Origin: Enterobacter sp. RIT418
Lineage (GTDB): Bacteria; Pseudomonadota; Gammaproteobacteria; Enterobacterales; Enterobacteriaceae
Length of the DNA stretch: 64,000 bases
NCBI RefSeq assembly: GCF_003057745.1
Contig: NZ_QBJD02000016.1
Coordinates: forward strand, 50,569-114,568
Reading direction: 5' to 3'
Shown: in pieces, positions 25,707-40,703 of the stretch
Position numbering within the stretch: the stretch's first letter is position 1
Layout: every line of letters begins with the position of its first letter
Translations under genes and position numbers: made by a program
Notes under the pieces: model-generated
The model's input: only the letters and a program-made list of their open reading frames with translations
Told to the model about the DNA's origin: nothing
The model's database searches: none

Positions 25707-26453
25707 ATGGCTACGCATTTTGCACGTGGAACGCTGAAAGAGGGACGGCTCGTGTCGCCCAGAATGTCTTCTGCCTGCCACGATGAGGCACGTAATCTCC
25801 CCGAACATCGCAGGACGCGTTTTTTAGCTTCCAGAGCACTTCTCGCCGAACTGATGTTTATGCTGTACGGCACCGGCGAGCTGCCGGATATGATTACGCA
25901 ACCCGAAGGCCGGCCGGTCTTTGCCAACCCCGAACTCCCTCGTTTTTCCATCGCCTACGCGGGCAATATTGTGGGCATTGCTCTGACCACCGAAGGTGAC
26001 TGCGGGCTGGATCTCGAGCTTCAGCGCGCCACGCGCGGTTTCCACGTCCTTAATCCGCATGAAGATTATCCGCTTTCCAGTAATGAAAAGCTGTGGATAC
26101 GCAATCAAAACGATCCCGCTGAGGCTAAGGCTCAGCTCATCACGCTGCGCCAGAGCATTCGCAAGCTTTGCGGCTGCGCATCAGACGACGCCAGCCTGCT
26201 GCAGCTTCTCCCCGGCTCGGGACGGCTGCGCGCAACAAAAGCGGCGCGCATCGAAGCGCTCAGCGACGCAGAGGATGTGCTAATTTGGTCGATTGCCGTC
26301 ACGCCGGCCATTGAGCGGCTGAAAATCTGGGAGTTTGACAGCACCCGCGGATGGCGTAGTCTTCCGGAGGTGCCCGAGCGCGCCAACGAGCCCGCCGCAC
26401 GCCTTATGCGGCTGACCAGTTTACCCGCAGAAAAAGCATTTACCCTTAGCTGA
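25707..26453 (+). CDS. yieE: 4'-phosphopantetheinyl transferase-like protein YieE
   Basis: 248 residues, similar in full to E. coli YieE (249). The ACPS-superfamily signature is partly present: GDCGLDLELQ holds the metal-binding acidic residues. The second usual motif (W-x-x-K-E-A) is not obvious; KLWIRNQNDPAEAKAQLITL stands where it would be expected, so activity is uncertain. The start has GGAG upstream. It is followed closely by yieF. Confidence 0.85.
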   Translation: MATHFARGTLKEGRLVSPRMSSACHDEARNLPEHRRTRFLASRALLAELMFMLYGTGELPDMITQPEGRPVFANPELPRFSIAYAGNIVGIALTTEGDCGLDLELQRATRGFHVLNPHEDYPLSSNEKLWIRNQNDPAEAKAQLITLRQSIRKLCGCASDDASLLQLLPGSGRLRATKAARIEALSDAEDVLIWSIAVTPAIERLKIWEFDSTRGWRSLPEVPERANEPAARLMRLTSLPAEKAFTLS

Positions 26454-26489
26454 TCCATTCCGGATCACCATGATGAAACAGGAGTAATC

Positions 26490-27056
26490 ATGTCTGATAC
26501 GTTGAAAGTTGTTACGTTACTGGGGAGCCTGCGCAAAGGTTCATTTAATGGAATGGTCGCTCGCACGCTGCCGCAGCTGGCCCCCGCGGGAATGGAGATT
26601 GTCGCACTGCCTTCCATTGGCGATATCCCGCTCTATGATGCCGACATGCAGCAGGAAGAGGGATTCCCGCAGAGCGTGGAAGCAATTGCAGAACAGATCC
26701 GCCAGGCGGACGGCGTGGTCATCGTTACACCTGAATACAACTACTCGGTTCCCGGTGGCCTGAAGAACGCGATTGACTGGTTGTCCCGTTTGCCGGAACA
26801 GCCGCTTTCCGGAAAACCGGTCTTGATTCAGACCAGCTCAATGGGCGCCATTGGCGGCGCACGCTGCCAGTATCACCTGCGCCAGATTCTGGTATTCCTG
26901 GATGCAATGGTCATGAACAAGCCGGAATTTATGGGCGGCGTGATTCAGAATAAAGTCGACCCGCAGACGGGTGAAGTGGTAGATCAGAGCACGCGCGACC
27001 ATCTGAGCGGACAGCTGACGGCGTTCGGGGATTATATTAAGCGGGTGAAGGCATAA
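26490..27056 (+). CDS. yieF: NADPH-dependent FMN quinone/chromate reductase
   Basis: 188 residues, the length of E. coli ChrR/YieF. It is a flavodoxin-fold oxidoreductase with the FMN phosphate loop GSLRKGSFNG at residues 12-21 and the second flavin loop TPEYNYSVPGGLKNAIDW near 80-97. It reduces quinones by two electrons and also chromate and related ions, and protects against oxidative stress. AGGAG precedes the ATG. It lies 36 bases after yieE. Confidence 0.94.
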   Translation: MSDTLKVVTLLGSLRKGSFNGMVARTLPQLAPAGMEIVALPSIGDIPLYDADMQQEEGFPQSVEAIAEQIRQADGVVIVTPEYNYSVPGGLKNAIDWLSRLPEQPLSGKPVLIQTSSMGAIGGARCQYHLRQILVFLDAMVMNKPEFMGGVIQNKVDPQTGEVVDQSTRDHLSGQLTAFGDYIKRVKA

Positions 27057-27073
27057 GCCGGAGCGGCCCGTTG

Positions 27074-27106
27074 CCCTCACCCTAACCCTCTCCCACAGGG
27101 AGAGGG
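27074..27106. repeat. CCCTC-type palindromic repeat after yieF
   Basis: CCCTCACCCTAA followed by CCCTCTCCC-ACA-GGGAGAGGG. It lies between the convergent yieF and adeP and may end both transcripts. Confidence 0.75.
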
Positions 27107-27117
27107 AACAAACCTGT

Positions 27118-28455
27118 TTATTTGGCGTCGATAAACACAATCTTCAGCACGAACAGCAACGCCACCACGATCACGCACGGGCTGAGCTCGCGGAAGCGAC
27201 CGGTACCGATCTTCATCACGCAGTAGGAGATGAAGCCCAGCGCGATACCTTCGGTAATCGAGAAGCTAAACGGCATCATGACGGCGGTAATAAACGCCGG
27301 TACCGCTTCGGTTAAATCTTCCCACTTCACGCGCGCCAGGCTTGAGGTCATCAGCACGCCGACGTAAATCAGCGCACCGGCTGCCGCATACGGTGGCACC
27401 ATTCCTGCCAGCGGAGAAAGGAAGATCACCAGCAGGAACAGCAGGCCAACCACTACCGCCGTCAGCCCGGTACGACCGCCCACGGACACGCCGGAAGAGG
27501 ATTCAATGTAAGCGGTAACAGAAGACGTGCCGATGAACGAACCGGCCACGGACGAGACGCTATCCACAAACAGCGCCTGCTTCATGCGCGGGAACTTGCC
27601 TTTCTCGTCAGCCAGGCCCGCTTTGTCGGTGACGCCGATCAGCGTGCCGGAAGAGTCAAACAGGTTAACCAGCATGAAGGAGAAAATTACGCCCGCCAGG
27701 CCGAGGTTCAGCGATCCTGCCAGGTCAACGTGACCAATAACGGTAGTGACGCTCGGCGGCGCGGAGACGATGCCGCTATAGTGAACGTCGCCCAGCATCC
27801 AGCCCAGCAGCGTGGTCACAATTATCGAGACCAGCACCGCGGCGTGAATGTTACGCGACGCCAGAATGGCGATGATAAAGAAGCCCAGCACGCCCAGCAG
27901 CACGCCGTGGGAGGCCAGGTTGCCGATGCTTACCAGCGTTTCCGGGTTCGCAACGATGACGCCCGCGTTCTTCAGGCCCATCATGCCGATGAACAGCCCA
28001 ATACCGCTGGTGATGCCCACGCGCAGGCTGACAGGGATATTGGCAATCATCCAGTAGCGCACGCGGAAAATGGTCAGCAGCAGCAGGCCAATGGCGCCCC
28101 AGAAGATCGCGCCCATGCCCACCTGCCACGGCAGGCCCATGGCCTGAACCACCACGAAGGCGAAGAACGCGTTTAAGCCCATTGCCGGAGCCAGTGCGAC
28201 CGGCAGGTTAGCAAACACGCCCATCAAAATGCTGCCCAGCGCGGCGATCAGGCAGGTGGTCACGAAGACGGCGCTGGTGTCCATACCGGCCACGCCCAGA
28301 ATCTGTGGGTTAACAAAAACGATATAGACCATCGTCAGGAAGGTAGTAAAACCGGCGATCACTTCGGTGCGTGCCGTTGTGCCGTGCTCGCGCAGCTTAA
28401 ACACGCGCTCAAGCAAACCCTGACCAGACGTCTGGGTAGTGTGTTGTTGACTCAT
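27118..28455 (-). CDS. adeP: Adenine permease AdeP, NCS2/AzgA type
   Basis: 445 residues from ATG 28455, the same as E. coli AdeP (formerly YieG). The N-terminus LERVFKLREHGTTARTEVIA is typical of AzgA-like purine:proton symporters. Many predicted helices follow, with the conserved ALAPAMGLNAFFAF and the substrate-site region NLFDSSGTLIGV. It is a high-affinity adenine importer of the inner membrane. Tandem in-frame start codons are present at 28461 (TTG), 28458 and 28455. Confidence 0.93.
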   Translation of the reverse strand: MSQQHTTQTSGQGLLERVFKLREHGTTARTEVIAGFTTFLTMVYIVFVNPQILGVAGMDTSAVFVTTCLIAALGSILMGVFANLPVALAPAMGLNAFFAFVVVQAMGLPWQVGMGAIFWGAIGLLLLTIFRVRYWMIANIPVSLRVGITSGIGLFIGMMGLKNAGVIVANPETLVSIGNLASHGVLLGVLGFFIIAILASRNIHAAVLVSIIVTTLLGWMLGDVHYSGIVSAPPSVTTVIGHVDLAGSLNLGLAGVIFSFMLVNLFDSSGTLIGVTDKAGLADEKGKFPRMKQALFVDSVSSVAGSFIGTSSVTAYIESSSGVSVGGRTGLTAVVVGLLFLLVIFLSPLAGMVPPYAAAGALIYVGVLMTSSLARVKWEDLTEAVPAFITAVMMPFSFSITEGIALGFISYCVMKIGTGRFRELSPCVIVVALLFVLKIVFIDAK

Positions 28456-28621
28456 CATCAATTTCCGAACAAGGAGGGAAAATTCGTCGCTATCCTATAC
28501 CAAAATGCGACAATAAGGGCAGTTACGGGATACTTTTTTTCATTGATTTTGCTTATACGGCAACGATTGCGTCTCGTAAAACAGCAGTACGTAAACGTTA
28601 AACTTGTTAAAAGGGAAAGGC

Positions 28622-29287
28622 ATGTCCGGAATTGAAGCGGTATTTTTCGACTGCGACGGTACGCTGGTCGACAGTGAGGTCATTTGTTCCCGCGCGTATG
28701 TCGCTATGTTTCAGGAATTTGGCATTACGCTCGATCTCGACGAGGTGTTCAAACGCTTTAAGGGCGTGAAGCTCTACGAGATCATCGACATCATTAACGA
28801 AGAGCACGGTGTGGATCTGGCGAAAGCGGATCTGGAACCGGTGTACCGCGCCGAGGTCGCACGCCTGTTCGACTCCGAGCTGGAGGTGATTGCCGGTGCG
28901 AACGCGCTGCTGGATGCGATGACGGTGCCGATCTGCGTGGTTTCTAACGGTCCGGTCAGCAAAATGCAGCATTCGCTGGGCAAGCTGGAGATGCTGCACC
29001 ATTTCCCGGACAAGCTGTTCAGCGGCTACGATATCCAGCGCTGGAAGCCCGATCCGGCGCTGATGTTCCACGCGGCGAAAGCGATGAACGTCAACGTAGA
29101 GAACTGCATTCTGGTGGATGACTCTTCTGCGGGGGCGCAGTCGGGAATTGATGCAGGCATGGAGGTGTTTTACTTCTGCGCCGATCCGCACAACAAGCCG
29201 ATCGATCATCCAAAGGTGACGACCTTTACCGATCTGGCGCAGCTGCCTGAATTGTGGAAGGCACGCGGGTGGAATATTACTCGCTGA
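28622..29287 (+). CDS. yieH: 6-phosphogluconate phosphatase YieH, HAD family
   Basis: 221 residues, equal to E. coli YieH. The HAD motif I FFDCDGTLVDSE is at residues 8-19, with motif II VVSNGP near 106 and the lysine and acidic motifs SGYDIQRWKPDP and ILVDDSSAG. The E. coli enzyme prefers 6-phosphogluconate. AAGGG precedes ATG 28622. In E. coli the cbr and bgl genes follow; here phoU is next, with only repeats between. Confidence 0.93.
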   Translation: MSGIEAVFFDCDGTLVDSEVICSRAYVAMFQEFGITLDLDEVFKRFKGVKLYEIIDIINEEHGVDLAKADLEPVYRAEVARLFDSELEVIAGANALLDAMTVPICVVSNGPVSKMQHSLGKLEMLHHFPDKLFSGYDIQRWKPDPALMFHAAKAMNVNVENCILVDDSSAGAQSGIDAGMEVFYFCADPHNKPIDHPKVTTFTDLAQLPELWKARGWNITR

Positions 29288-29292
29288 TTTTT

Positions 29293-29374
29293 CCCCTCAC
29301 CCCGACCCTCTCCCAAAAGGAGAGGGAGAAAACCAATTTGTCCCCTCTCCTTAGGGAGAGGGTTAAGGTGAGGG
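29293..29374. repeat. Inverted pair of CCCTC-type repeats between yieH and phoU
   Basis: Two copies face each other: CCCCTCACCCCGACCCTCTC... (29293-29326) and ...GGAGAGGGTTAAGGTGAGGG (29342-29374). Each can fold alone or the pair can form one long stem. It sits between convergent genes, so it may serve as a bidirectional 3' end. Confidence 0.8.
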
Positions 29375-29379
29375 TAAAA

Positions 29380-30105
29380 TCACTCTTTCGGATCTTTCCC
29401 CGCCAGCAGCTTGTCCAGCTCGTCGCCGCCGACGTGACGGAAATCCTGCCCCTTCACGAAGTAGAAGATGTATTCGCAAATGTTCTGGCAGCGGTCGCCG
29501 ATACGCTCGATGGAGCGCGCGCAGAACAGGGCGGTCAGCACGCTTGGAATAGTACGGGAGTCTTCCATCATGTAGGTCATCAGCTGACGCACGATGCCTT
29601 CATACTCCTGGTCGACTTTCTTGTCTTCACGGTAGATACGCACCGCTTCGTCCAAATCCATACGCGCAAACGCGTCCAGCACGTCGTGCAGCATCTGCAC
29701 GGTGTGGCGGCCCAGCGACTCCAGGCTCACCAGCAGCGGCTGGTGCTGCTGGGAGAATTTCTCCAGCGCGGTGCGGCAGATTTTATCCGCAACGTCACCG
29801 ATGCGCTCCAGCTCGGCGATGGTTTTGATGATCGCCATCACCAGACGCAGGTCGCTCGCCGTGGGCTGACGCTTGGCGATAATGCGCACGCACGCTTCGT
29901 CGATGGCGACTTCCATCATGTTGACGTTTTTGTCGCCTTCAATGACGCGCTTCGCCAGCTCGCTGTCCTGGTTGTGCATCGCCGTAATCGCATCAGAAAG
30001 CTGCTGCTCGACCATGCCGCCCATGGTCATCACCTGGGTACGAATGCTTTCCAGCTCTGCGTTGAACTGGCCTGAAATGTGTTTGTTAAGATTGAGGTTG
30101 TCCAT
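29380..30105 (-). CDS. phoU: Phosphate signalling protein PhoU
   Basis: 241 residues as in E. coli. It consists of two similar three-helix bundles (about 10-110 and 120-220) with the metal-binding acidic motifs. PhoU links the PstSCAB transporter to the PhoR/PhoB two-component system and represses the Pho regulon when phosphate is high. Last gene of the pst operon, 13 bases after pstB. Confidence 0.97.
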
Positions 30106-30118
30106 GATTCACTCCAAA

Positions 30119-30904
<786 letters not shown>

Positions 30905-30939
30905 TCATTCGGCGCCGCGAAGTGCCGCGCCGTAAAAAT

Positions 30940-32792
<1,853 letters not shown>

Positions 32793-32823
32793 TTACTCTT
32801 CTTTATGTGACGTCTTACGAATA

Positions 32824-32899
32824 TGCCCGATGGCGCTCGCGCATACCGGGCCTACAGCCGGAGCCGTAGGGCGGGTAAGCGCGAGCGCTACCCGCCATC
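32824..32899. repeat. BIME (two REP elements) between pstS and pstC
   Basis: Two inverted REP units: CCCGATGGCGCTCGCGCATACCG... and ...GGCGGGTAAGCGCGAGCGC..., joined by CCTACAGCCGGAGCCGTAGG. They lie inside the operon, in the 128-base gap after the pstS stop codon. Confidence 0.8.
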
Positions 32900-32917
32900 T
32901 TCGTCAAAAATATCCTG

Positions 32918-33991
<1,074 letters not shown>

Positions 33992-34010
33992 TTAAGTGGC
34001 TACGATGAGC

Positions 34011-34066
34011 AAAATAGGACAAACAGGTGACAGATAAATGTACGAATTATGACAGTTTTATGACAA
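34011..34066 (-). promoter_or_regulatory. pstS promoter with two Pho boxes
   Basis: On the minus strand two PhoB sites lie in tandem with a 22-base period: 34066-34049 (TTGTCATAAAACTGTCAT) and 34044-34027 (ending ATCTGTCACC). The second replaces the -35 box, and a -10 box TATTTT lies at 34016-34011. This is the standard PhoB-activated architecture, induced by phosphate starvation. Confidence 0.88.
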
Positions 34067-34072
34067 CGGAAA

Positions 34073-34094
34073 TTTCACTTAAAGTTAAGTGAAA
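34073..34094. promoter_or_regulatory. 22-base palindrome upstream of the pstS Pho boxes
   Basis: A perfect inverted repeat with 10-base arms, TTTCACTTAA and TTAAGTGAAA, separated by AG. It lies 6 bases upstream of the distal Pho box. It is too AT-rich to be a terminator and has no T run; a protein-binding site is more likely. Confidence 0.55.
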
Positions 34095-34199
34095 AATCAT
34101 ATATTTATCATTATCTTAAAGAAGGATATGACAGTGTGTTTTCAGTAATATTTTCTTTATGTGACACTGAAAAAATAGCTGAAAATGACAGATTGTCAT

Positions 34200-34225
34200 A
34201 AAAAAGCTCCACCCGAAGGTGGAGC
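34200..34225 (-). terminator. Terminator of glmU-glmS
   Basis: Minus strand: perfect 8-bp stem GCTCCACC / GGTGGAGC with TTCG loop and six T residues, just after the glmS stop codon. Confidence 0.92.
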
Positions 34226-34234
34226 CTTGAGGGA

Positions 34235-36064
34235 TTATTCTACGGTGACGGACTTCGCCAGGTTACGCGGCTGGTCAACGTCGGTGCCTTTAATCAGCGC
34301 GACGTGATAAGCCAGAAGCTGCAGCGGAACGGTGTAGAAGATTGGCGCAATGACCTCTTCTACATGCGGCATCTCGATGATGTGCATGTTATCGCTGCTG
34401 GCAAAACCGGCATCTTTATCAGCGAAGACGTACAGCACGCCGCCGCGGGCGCGGACTTCTTCGATGTTAGACTTCAGCTTTTCCAGCAGTTCGTTGTTAG
34501 GTGCGACAACGATAACCGGCATATCCGCGTCGATCAGCGCCAGCGGGCCGTGCTTCAGCTCGCCCGCCGCGTAGGCTTCCGCGTGAATATATGAGATCTC
34601 TTTCAGCTTCAGCGCGCCTTCCAGCGCAATCGGATACTGATCGCCACGGCCAAGGAACAGGGCGTGATGTTTGTCAGAGAAATCTTCCGCCAGCGCTTCA
34701 ATGCGCTTGTCCTGAGACAGCATCTGCTCAATACGGCTCGGCAGCGCCTGCAGGCCGTGAACAATGTCATGCTCAACGGACGCGTCCTGGCCTTTCAGGC
34801 GCGCCAGTTTCGCCACCAGCATCAGCAGAACGGTCAGCTGAGTGGTAAATGCCTTAGTCGATGCCACGCCGATTTCGGTGCCTGCTTTGGTCATCAGCGC
34901 CAGATCGGATTCACGCACCAGCGACGAGCCGGGAACATTACAGATAGCCAGCGAGCCCAGGTAGCCCAGCTCTTTAGAAAGGCGCAGCGCCGCCAGGGTG
35001 TCCGCCGTTTCACCAGACTGAGATAAGGTGATCATCAGGCTGTTGCGGCGTACGGCGGATTTGCGGTAGCGGAACTCTGACGCAATTTCCACATCGCACG
35101 GCACGCCCGCCAGGGATTCAAACCAGTAGCGAGAGACCATGCCGGAGTTGTATGAGGTCCCGCAGGCGACGATCTGAATATGCTCTACTTTGCCGAGCAA
35201 TTCGTTGGCGTTGGCGCCCAGTTCGCTCAGGTCCACCTCGCCGTGGCTGATGCGCCCGGTCAGCGTGTTCTTAATAGCGTTCGGCTGCTCGTAGATCTCT
35301 TTCTGCATGTAGTGACGGTAAGCGCCTTTGTCGCCCGCGTCGTACTGCAGGTTGGATTCGATCTCCTGACGCTTCACCTGTTCGCCTTTGGTATCGAACA
35401 CGGTCACGCTGCGGCGCGTCACTTCCGCGATATCGCCCTCTTCGAGGAAGATAAAGCGACGGGTCACCGGCAGCAGCGCCAGCTGGTCAGAAGCGATAAA
35501 GTTTTCGCCCATGCCCAGACCGATAACCATCGGGCTACCGGAACGCGCGGCCAGCAGGGTAGAAGGGTCACGGGAATCCATGATCACCGTACCGTACGCA
35601 CCGCGCAGCTGAGGTATCGCGCGCAGCACCGCTTCACGCAGCGTGCCGCCCTGTGCCAGCTCCCAGTGAACCAGGTGAGCAATCACTTCGGTGTCGGTTT
35701 CAGAGACAAAGGTATAGCCGCGCGCTTTGAGTTCTTCGCGCAGCGGTTCGTGGTTTTCAATAATGCCGTTATGCACCACCACGATGTGTTCAGACACATG
35801 CGGGTGCGCGTTACCTTCAGACGGTTCGCCGTGCGTCGCCCAGCGGGTGTGCGCGATACCGGTGCCGCCGTGCAGTGGGTGTTCTTCCGCGGCCTGAGCC
35901 AGCATTTGCACTTTACCGAGACGGCGCAGGCGGGTCATATGCCCTTCTGCATCGACAACGGCCAGACCGGCCGAGTCGTAGCCACGGTATTCCAGACGAC
36001 GTAAACCTTCGAGAAGGATTTCAGCAATATCACGCTGCGCAACTGCGCCAACAATTCCACACAT
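34235..36064 (-). CDS. glmS: Glucosamine-6-phosphate synthase GlmS
   Basis: 609 residues, as in E. coli. The N-terminal glutaminase domain begins [12 protein letters not shown], so the nucleophile Cys is exposed after Met removal. Two SIS domains (about 285-430 and 455-600) bind fructose 6-phosphate, and the C-terminus ends LAKSVTVE. It makes glucosamine 6-phosphate for cell-wall and LPS synthesis. In E. coli its translation is activated by the small RNA GlmZ; here the leader upstream of the start is interrupted by ERIC and other repeats. Confidence 0.98.
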   Translation of the reverse strand: MCGIVGAVAQRDIAEILLEGLRRLEYRGYDSAGLAVVDAEGHMTRLRRLGKVQMLAQAAEEHPLHGGTGIAHTRWATHGEPSEGNAHPHVSEHIVVVHNGIIENHEPLREELKARGYTFVSETDTEVIAHLVHWELAQGGTLREAVLRAIPQLRGAYGTVIMDSRDPSTLLAARSGSPMVIGLGMGENFIASDQLALLPVTRRFIFLEEGDIAEVTRRSVTVFDTKGEQVKRQEIESNLQYDAGDKGAYRHYMQKEIYEQPNAIKNTLTGRISHGEVDLSELGANANELLGKVEHIQIVACGTSYNSGMVSRYWFESLAGVPCDVEIASEFRYRKSAVRRNSLMITLSQSGETADTLAALRLSKELGYLGSLAICNVPGSSLVRESDLALMTKAGTEIGVASTKAFTTQLTVLLMLVAKLARLKGQDASVEHDIVHGLQALPSRIEQMLSQDKRIEALAEDFSDKHHALFLGRGDQYPIALEGALKLKEISYIHAEAYAAGELKHGPLALIDADMPVIVVAPNNELLEKLKSNIEEVRARGGVLYVFADKDAGFASSDNMHIIEMPHVEEVIAPIFYTVPLQLLAYHVALIKGTDVDQPRNLAKSVTVE

Positions 36065-36116
36065 ATTTTAGATTCCGAATTTAGGCATGATGCCTGCGTT
36101 GTCGCTGACCTGTATT

Positions 36117-36240
36117 TACCCTACGTCTTTCACGCTGCGGCTGCGTTGGCTTCTCGTACTCGCCACGGTCACTTACTTAAGTAAGCTCCCATGGACTCAT
36201 ACGCTTGCCGCCTTGCCACAACGCGAAATCCTTTGGGTAA
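36117..36240. repeat. ERIC element between glmU and glmS
   Basis: 124 bases with the ERIC core GGTCACTTACTTAAGTAAGC and the GCTGCGGCTGCGTTGGC arm, ending in inverted TACCC / GGGTA. It is more diverged than the copy at 20406 (TCCCATGGA in place of the usual TCCTGGGG). Confidence 0.78.
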
Positions 36241-36321
36241 CGCCCTTTCCGGGCACCCCGAGCCTTGTAGAGAGTGGGGTTATTGTTATGGGTACTGCTT
36301 GTGGGGGGAGGATTATATTAT

Positions 36322-36417
36322 CCCCTCACCCCGGCCCTCTCCCCAAAGGGGCGAGGGAGAAAAACACCGCACCGAACAATCCCCTCTCCCCTTTGGGGAG
36401 AGGGTTAGGGTGAGGGG
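36322..36417. repeat. Inverted pair of CCCTC-type repeats after glmU
   Basis: Two copies, CCCCTCACCCCGGCCCTCTC... (36322-36357) and ...GGGGAGAGGGTTAGGGTGAGGG (36381-36417), in opposite orientation around a 23-base centre. The same arrangement is seen at 29293-29374. Confidence 0.8.
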
Positions 36418-36425
36418 TAAATCCG

Positions 36426-37796
36426 TTACTTCTTCTTCACCGGGCGTTTCCAGCCCTGCTTGTGCACCTGCGGCACGCGGCTTAGCACTAACTCGTTATC
36501 CGCCACGTCACGCGTCACGGTCGTCCCGGCAGCAATAGTCACGCCGTTACCTACGGTAACAGGCGCCACCAGCTGCGTGTCGGAACCGACGAACACGTCA
36601 TCGCCAATGATCGTTTTAAACTTGTTGGCACCGTCATAGTTACAGGTAATGGTACCTGCACCAATATTCACGTTATCGCCAATTTCCGCATCGCCCAGAT
36701 AGGTCAGATGACCGGCCTTGGAGCCTTTACCCAGACGTGCCTTCTTCATTTCAACGAAGTTACCCACGTGAGCGCCTTCCAGCAGCTCAGCCCCCGGGCG
36801 CAGGCGGGCGAACGGGCCAATAGTGCAGGCCGCTTCCAGATGGGCATCTTCCACCACGCTGTACGGGCTGATTTCACAGTCGTCACCGATGACGCTGTTT
36901 TTGATCACGCAACCTGTACCAATTTTGACGCGGTTACCGAGCTGGACGTTGCCTTCAACGATAACGTTAGTATCAATTTCAACGTCGCGCCCGTGGGATA
37001 GCGTACCGCGCAGATCGAAACGCGCCGGATCGCGCAACATCACGCCCGCCAGCAGAAGCTTTTCGGCCTGCTCGGACTGATAAATACGCTCGAGGCGGGA
37101 AAGCTGCAGGCGGTTGTTTACGCCTTCCGTTTCGCTGATGCGCGCCGGATGAACGGCGGCAATTTCACGGCCTTCCTGATACGCCATCGCGATGATGTCG
37201 GTGATGTAGTATTCACCCTGCGCATTATTATTGTTGAGGTTTGACAGCCAGCGCTTCATGTCTGCGCCGTTGGCAATCAGGATGCCGGTGTTGATTTCCT
37301 GGATCTGGCGCTGCGCGTCGGTGGCATCTTTATGTTCGACAATACCGGTCACGTTGCCGTTTTCACGCGTGATGCGGCCATAGCCGCTCGGATCGTCCAG
37401 CACGACGGTAAGCAAGCCAATGCCGCCCTGCGGCTTGGCTTCACGCAGGCGAGTCAGCGTTTCAACGGAGATCAGCGGGACGTCGCCGTAGAGCATCAGA
37501 ATGTCTTCATCATCGGCGAAGAACGGAGCCGCCTGCTGCATCGCATGGCCGGTACCCAGCTGTTCTGCCTGAAGCACCCAGTTGAGCTTGTCATCACGCA
37601 GCGTTGCTTTCAGCAAATCGCCACCGTGACCGTACACCAGGTTGACCTGACGCGCGCCCAATTCATTTGCAGCATCAATAACATGCTGCACCATCGGCTT
37701 TCCTGCCAGCGTGTGAAGCACCTTGGGAAGATCGGAATACATGCGGGTGCCTTTGCCTGCGGCAAGAATGACCACGCTCATCGTATTGTTCAACAT
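36426..37796 (-). CDS. glmU: Bifunctional UDP-GlcNAc pyrophosphorylase / GlcN-1-P acetyltransferase
   Basis: 456 residues as in E. coli. The N-terminal uridyltransferase domain (1-229) has the nucleotide motif [18 protein letters not shown]. The C-terminal left-handed beta-helix (about 250-437) is made of hexapeptide repeats and has the acetyltransferase segment NYDGANKF. It makes UDP-GlcNAc in two steps for peptidoglycan and LPS. In E. coli the glmUS transcript is cut by RNase E at the glmU stop. Confidence 0.98.
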   Translation of the reverse strand: MLNNTMSVVILAAGKGTRMYSDLPKVLHTLAGKPMVQHVIDAANELGARQVNLVYGHGGDLLKATLRDDKLNWVLQAEQLGTGHAMQQAAPFFADDEDILMLYGDVPLISVETLTRLREAKPQGGIGLLTVVLDDPSGYGRITRENGNVTGIVEHKDATDAQRQIQEINTGILIANGADMKRWLSNLNNNNAQGEYYITDIIAMAYQEGREIAAVHPARISETEGVNNRLQLSRLERIYQSEQAEKLLLAGVMLRDPARFDLRGTLSHGRDVEIDTNVIVEGNVQLGNRVKIGTGCVIKNSVIGDDCEISPYSVVEDAHLEAACTIGPFARLRPGAELLEGAHVGNFVEMKKARLGKGSKAGHLTYLGDAEIGDNVNIGAGTITCNYDGANKFKTIIGDDVFVGSDTQLVAPVTVGNGVTIAAGTTVTRDVADNELVLSRVPQVHKQGWKRPVKKK

Positions 37797-37880
37797 ACGC
37801 GTCCTGACTGTAATTTAAGTGAGAAGTAAAAACGTTTGATGCTCAAAATTCTACATCTTTTTCATCATGAATTAAGGATG

Positions 37881-37912
37881 AAAAAAAAAGCCAGCCTGGG
37901 AACCAGACTGGC
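37881..37912 (-). terminator. Terminator of the atp operon
   Basis: Minus strand: 10-bp stem GCCAGTCTGG / CCAGGCTGGC (one G-U pair) followed by nine T residues, 22 bases after the atpC stop codon. Confidence 0.92.
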
Positions 37913-37934
37913 TTTTGTGCTTTTCAAGCCGGTG

Positions 37935-38354
37935 TTACATCGCTTTTTTGGTCAACTCGATAACGCGCAGTTTCGCGATCGCTTTGGCCAGCTCCGCAGA
38001 CGCCTGAGCGTAATCCACGTCACCATGAGAGCTGCTAATGTGCTCTTCAGCCTTACGCTTCGATTCCAGGGCTCGCGCTTCGTCGAGATCCTGTCCACGG
38101 ATAGCGGTATCGGCCAGAACGGTCACACTGCCAGGCTGCACTTCAAGAATGCCGCCAGACAGATAGATAAACTCTTCGTGACCGAACTGTTTAACGATGC
38201 GGATCATACCAGGCTTAATGGCGGTGAGCAGCGGTGCGTGCCCTGGGAAAATACCCAGTTCACCTTCACTACCCGTTACCTGGATTTTCTCGACCAGACC
38301 AGAGAACATTTGTTGCTCTGCGCTGACGACGTCCAGGTGGTAAGTCATTGCCAT
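37935..38354 (-). CDS. atpC: ATP synthase epsilon subunit
   Basis: 139 residues. The N-terminal beta sandwich ([19 protein letters not shown], about 1-85) and C-terminal two-helix part are as in E. coli. It forms the rotor stalk with gamma and inhibits ATP hydrolysis. Last gene of the nine-gene atp operon, 20 bases after atpD. Confidence 0.98.
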   Translation of the reverse strand: MAMTYHLDVVSAEQQMFSGLVEKIQVTGSEGELGIFPGHAPLLTAIKPGMIRIVKQFGHEEFIYLSGGILEVQPGSVTVLADTAIRGQDLDEARALESKRKAEEHISSSHGDVDYAQASAELAKAIAKLRVIELTKKAM

Positions 38355-38374
38355 ATCACCCTCCGATTAAGGCG

Positions 38375-40652
<2,278 letters not shown>

Positions 40653-40703
40653 GAGCTTCTCCTCAATGCCTGACGGCTTGTCTCACGACAAGCCGCCGGA
40701 CGA

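Larger units (their letters stand above)
36065..36425. other. Repeat-filled glmU-glmS gap
   Basis: 361 bases without a gene. From the glmS side it holds about 50 bases of leader, with a small GGCAT-C-ATGCC hairpin and a weak GGAA ribosome-binding site. Next come an ERIC element (36117-36240), an unassigned 80-base stretch, and an inverted pair of CCCTC-type repeats (36322-36417). Confidence 0.7.

Noticed and set aside
36241..36321. Possible small gene or RNA between the ERIC and the repeat pair
   Set aside because: No start signal, no terminator of its own and no conserved structure recognised.
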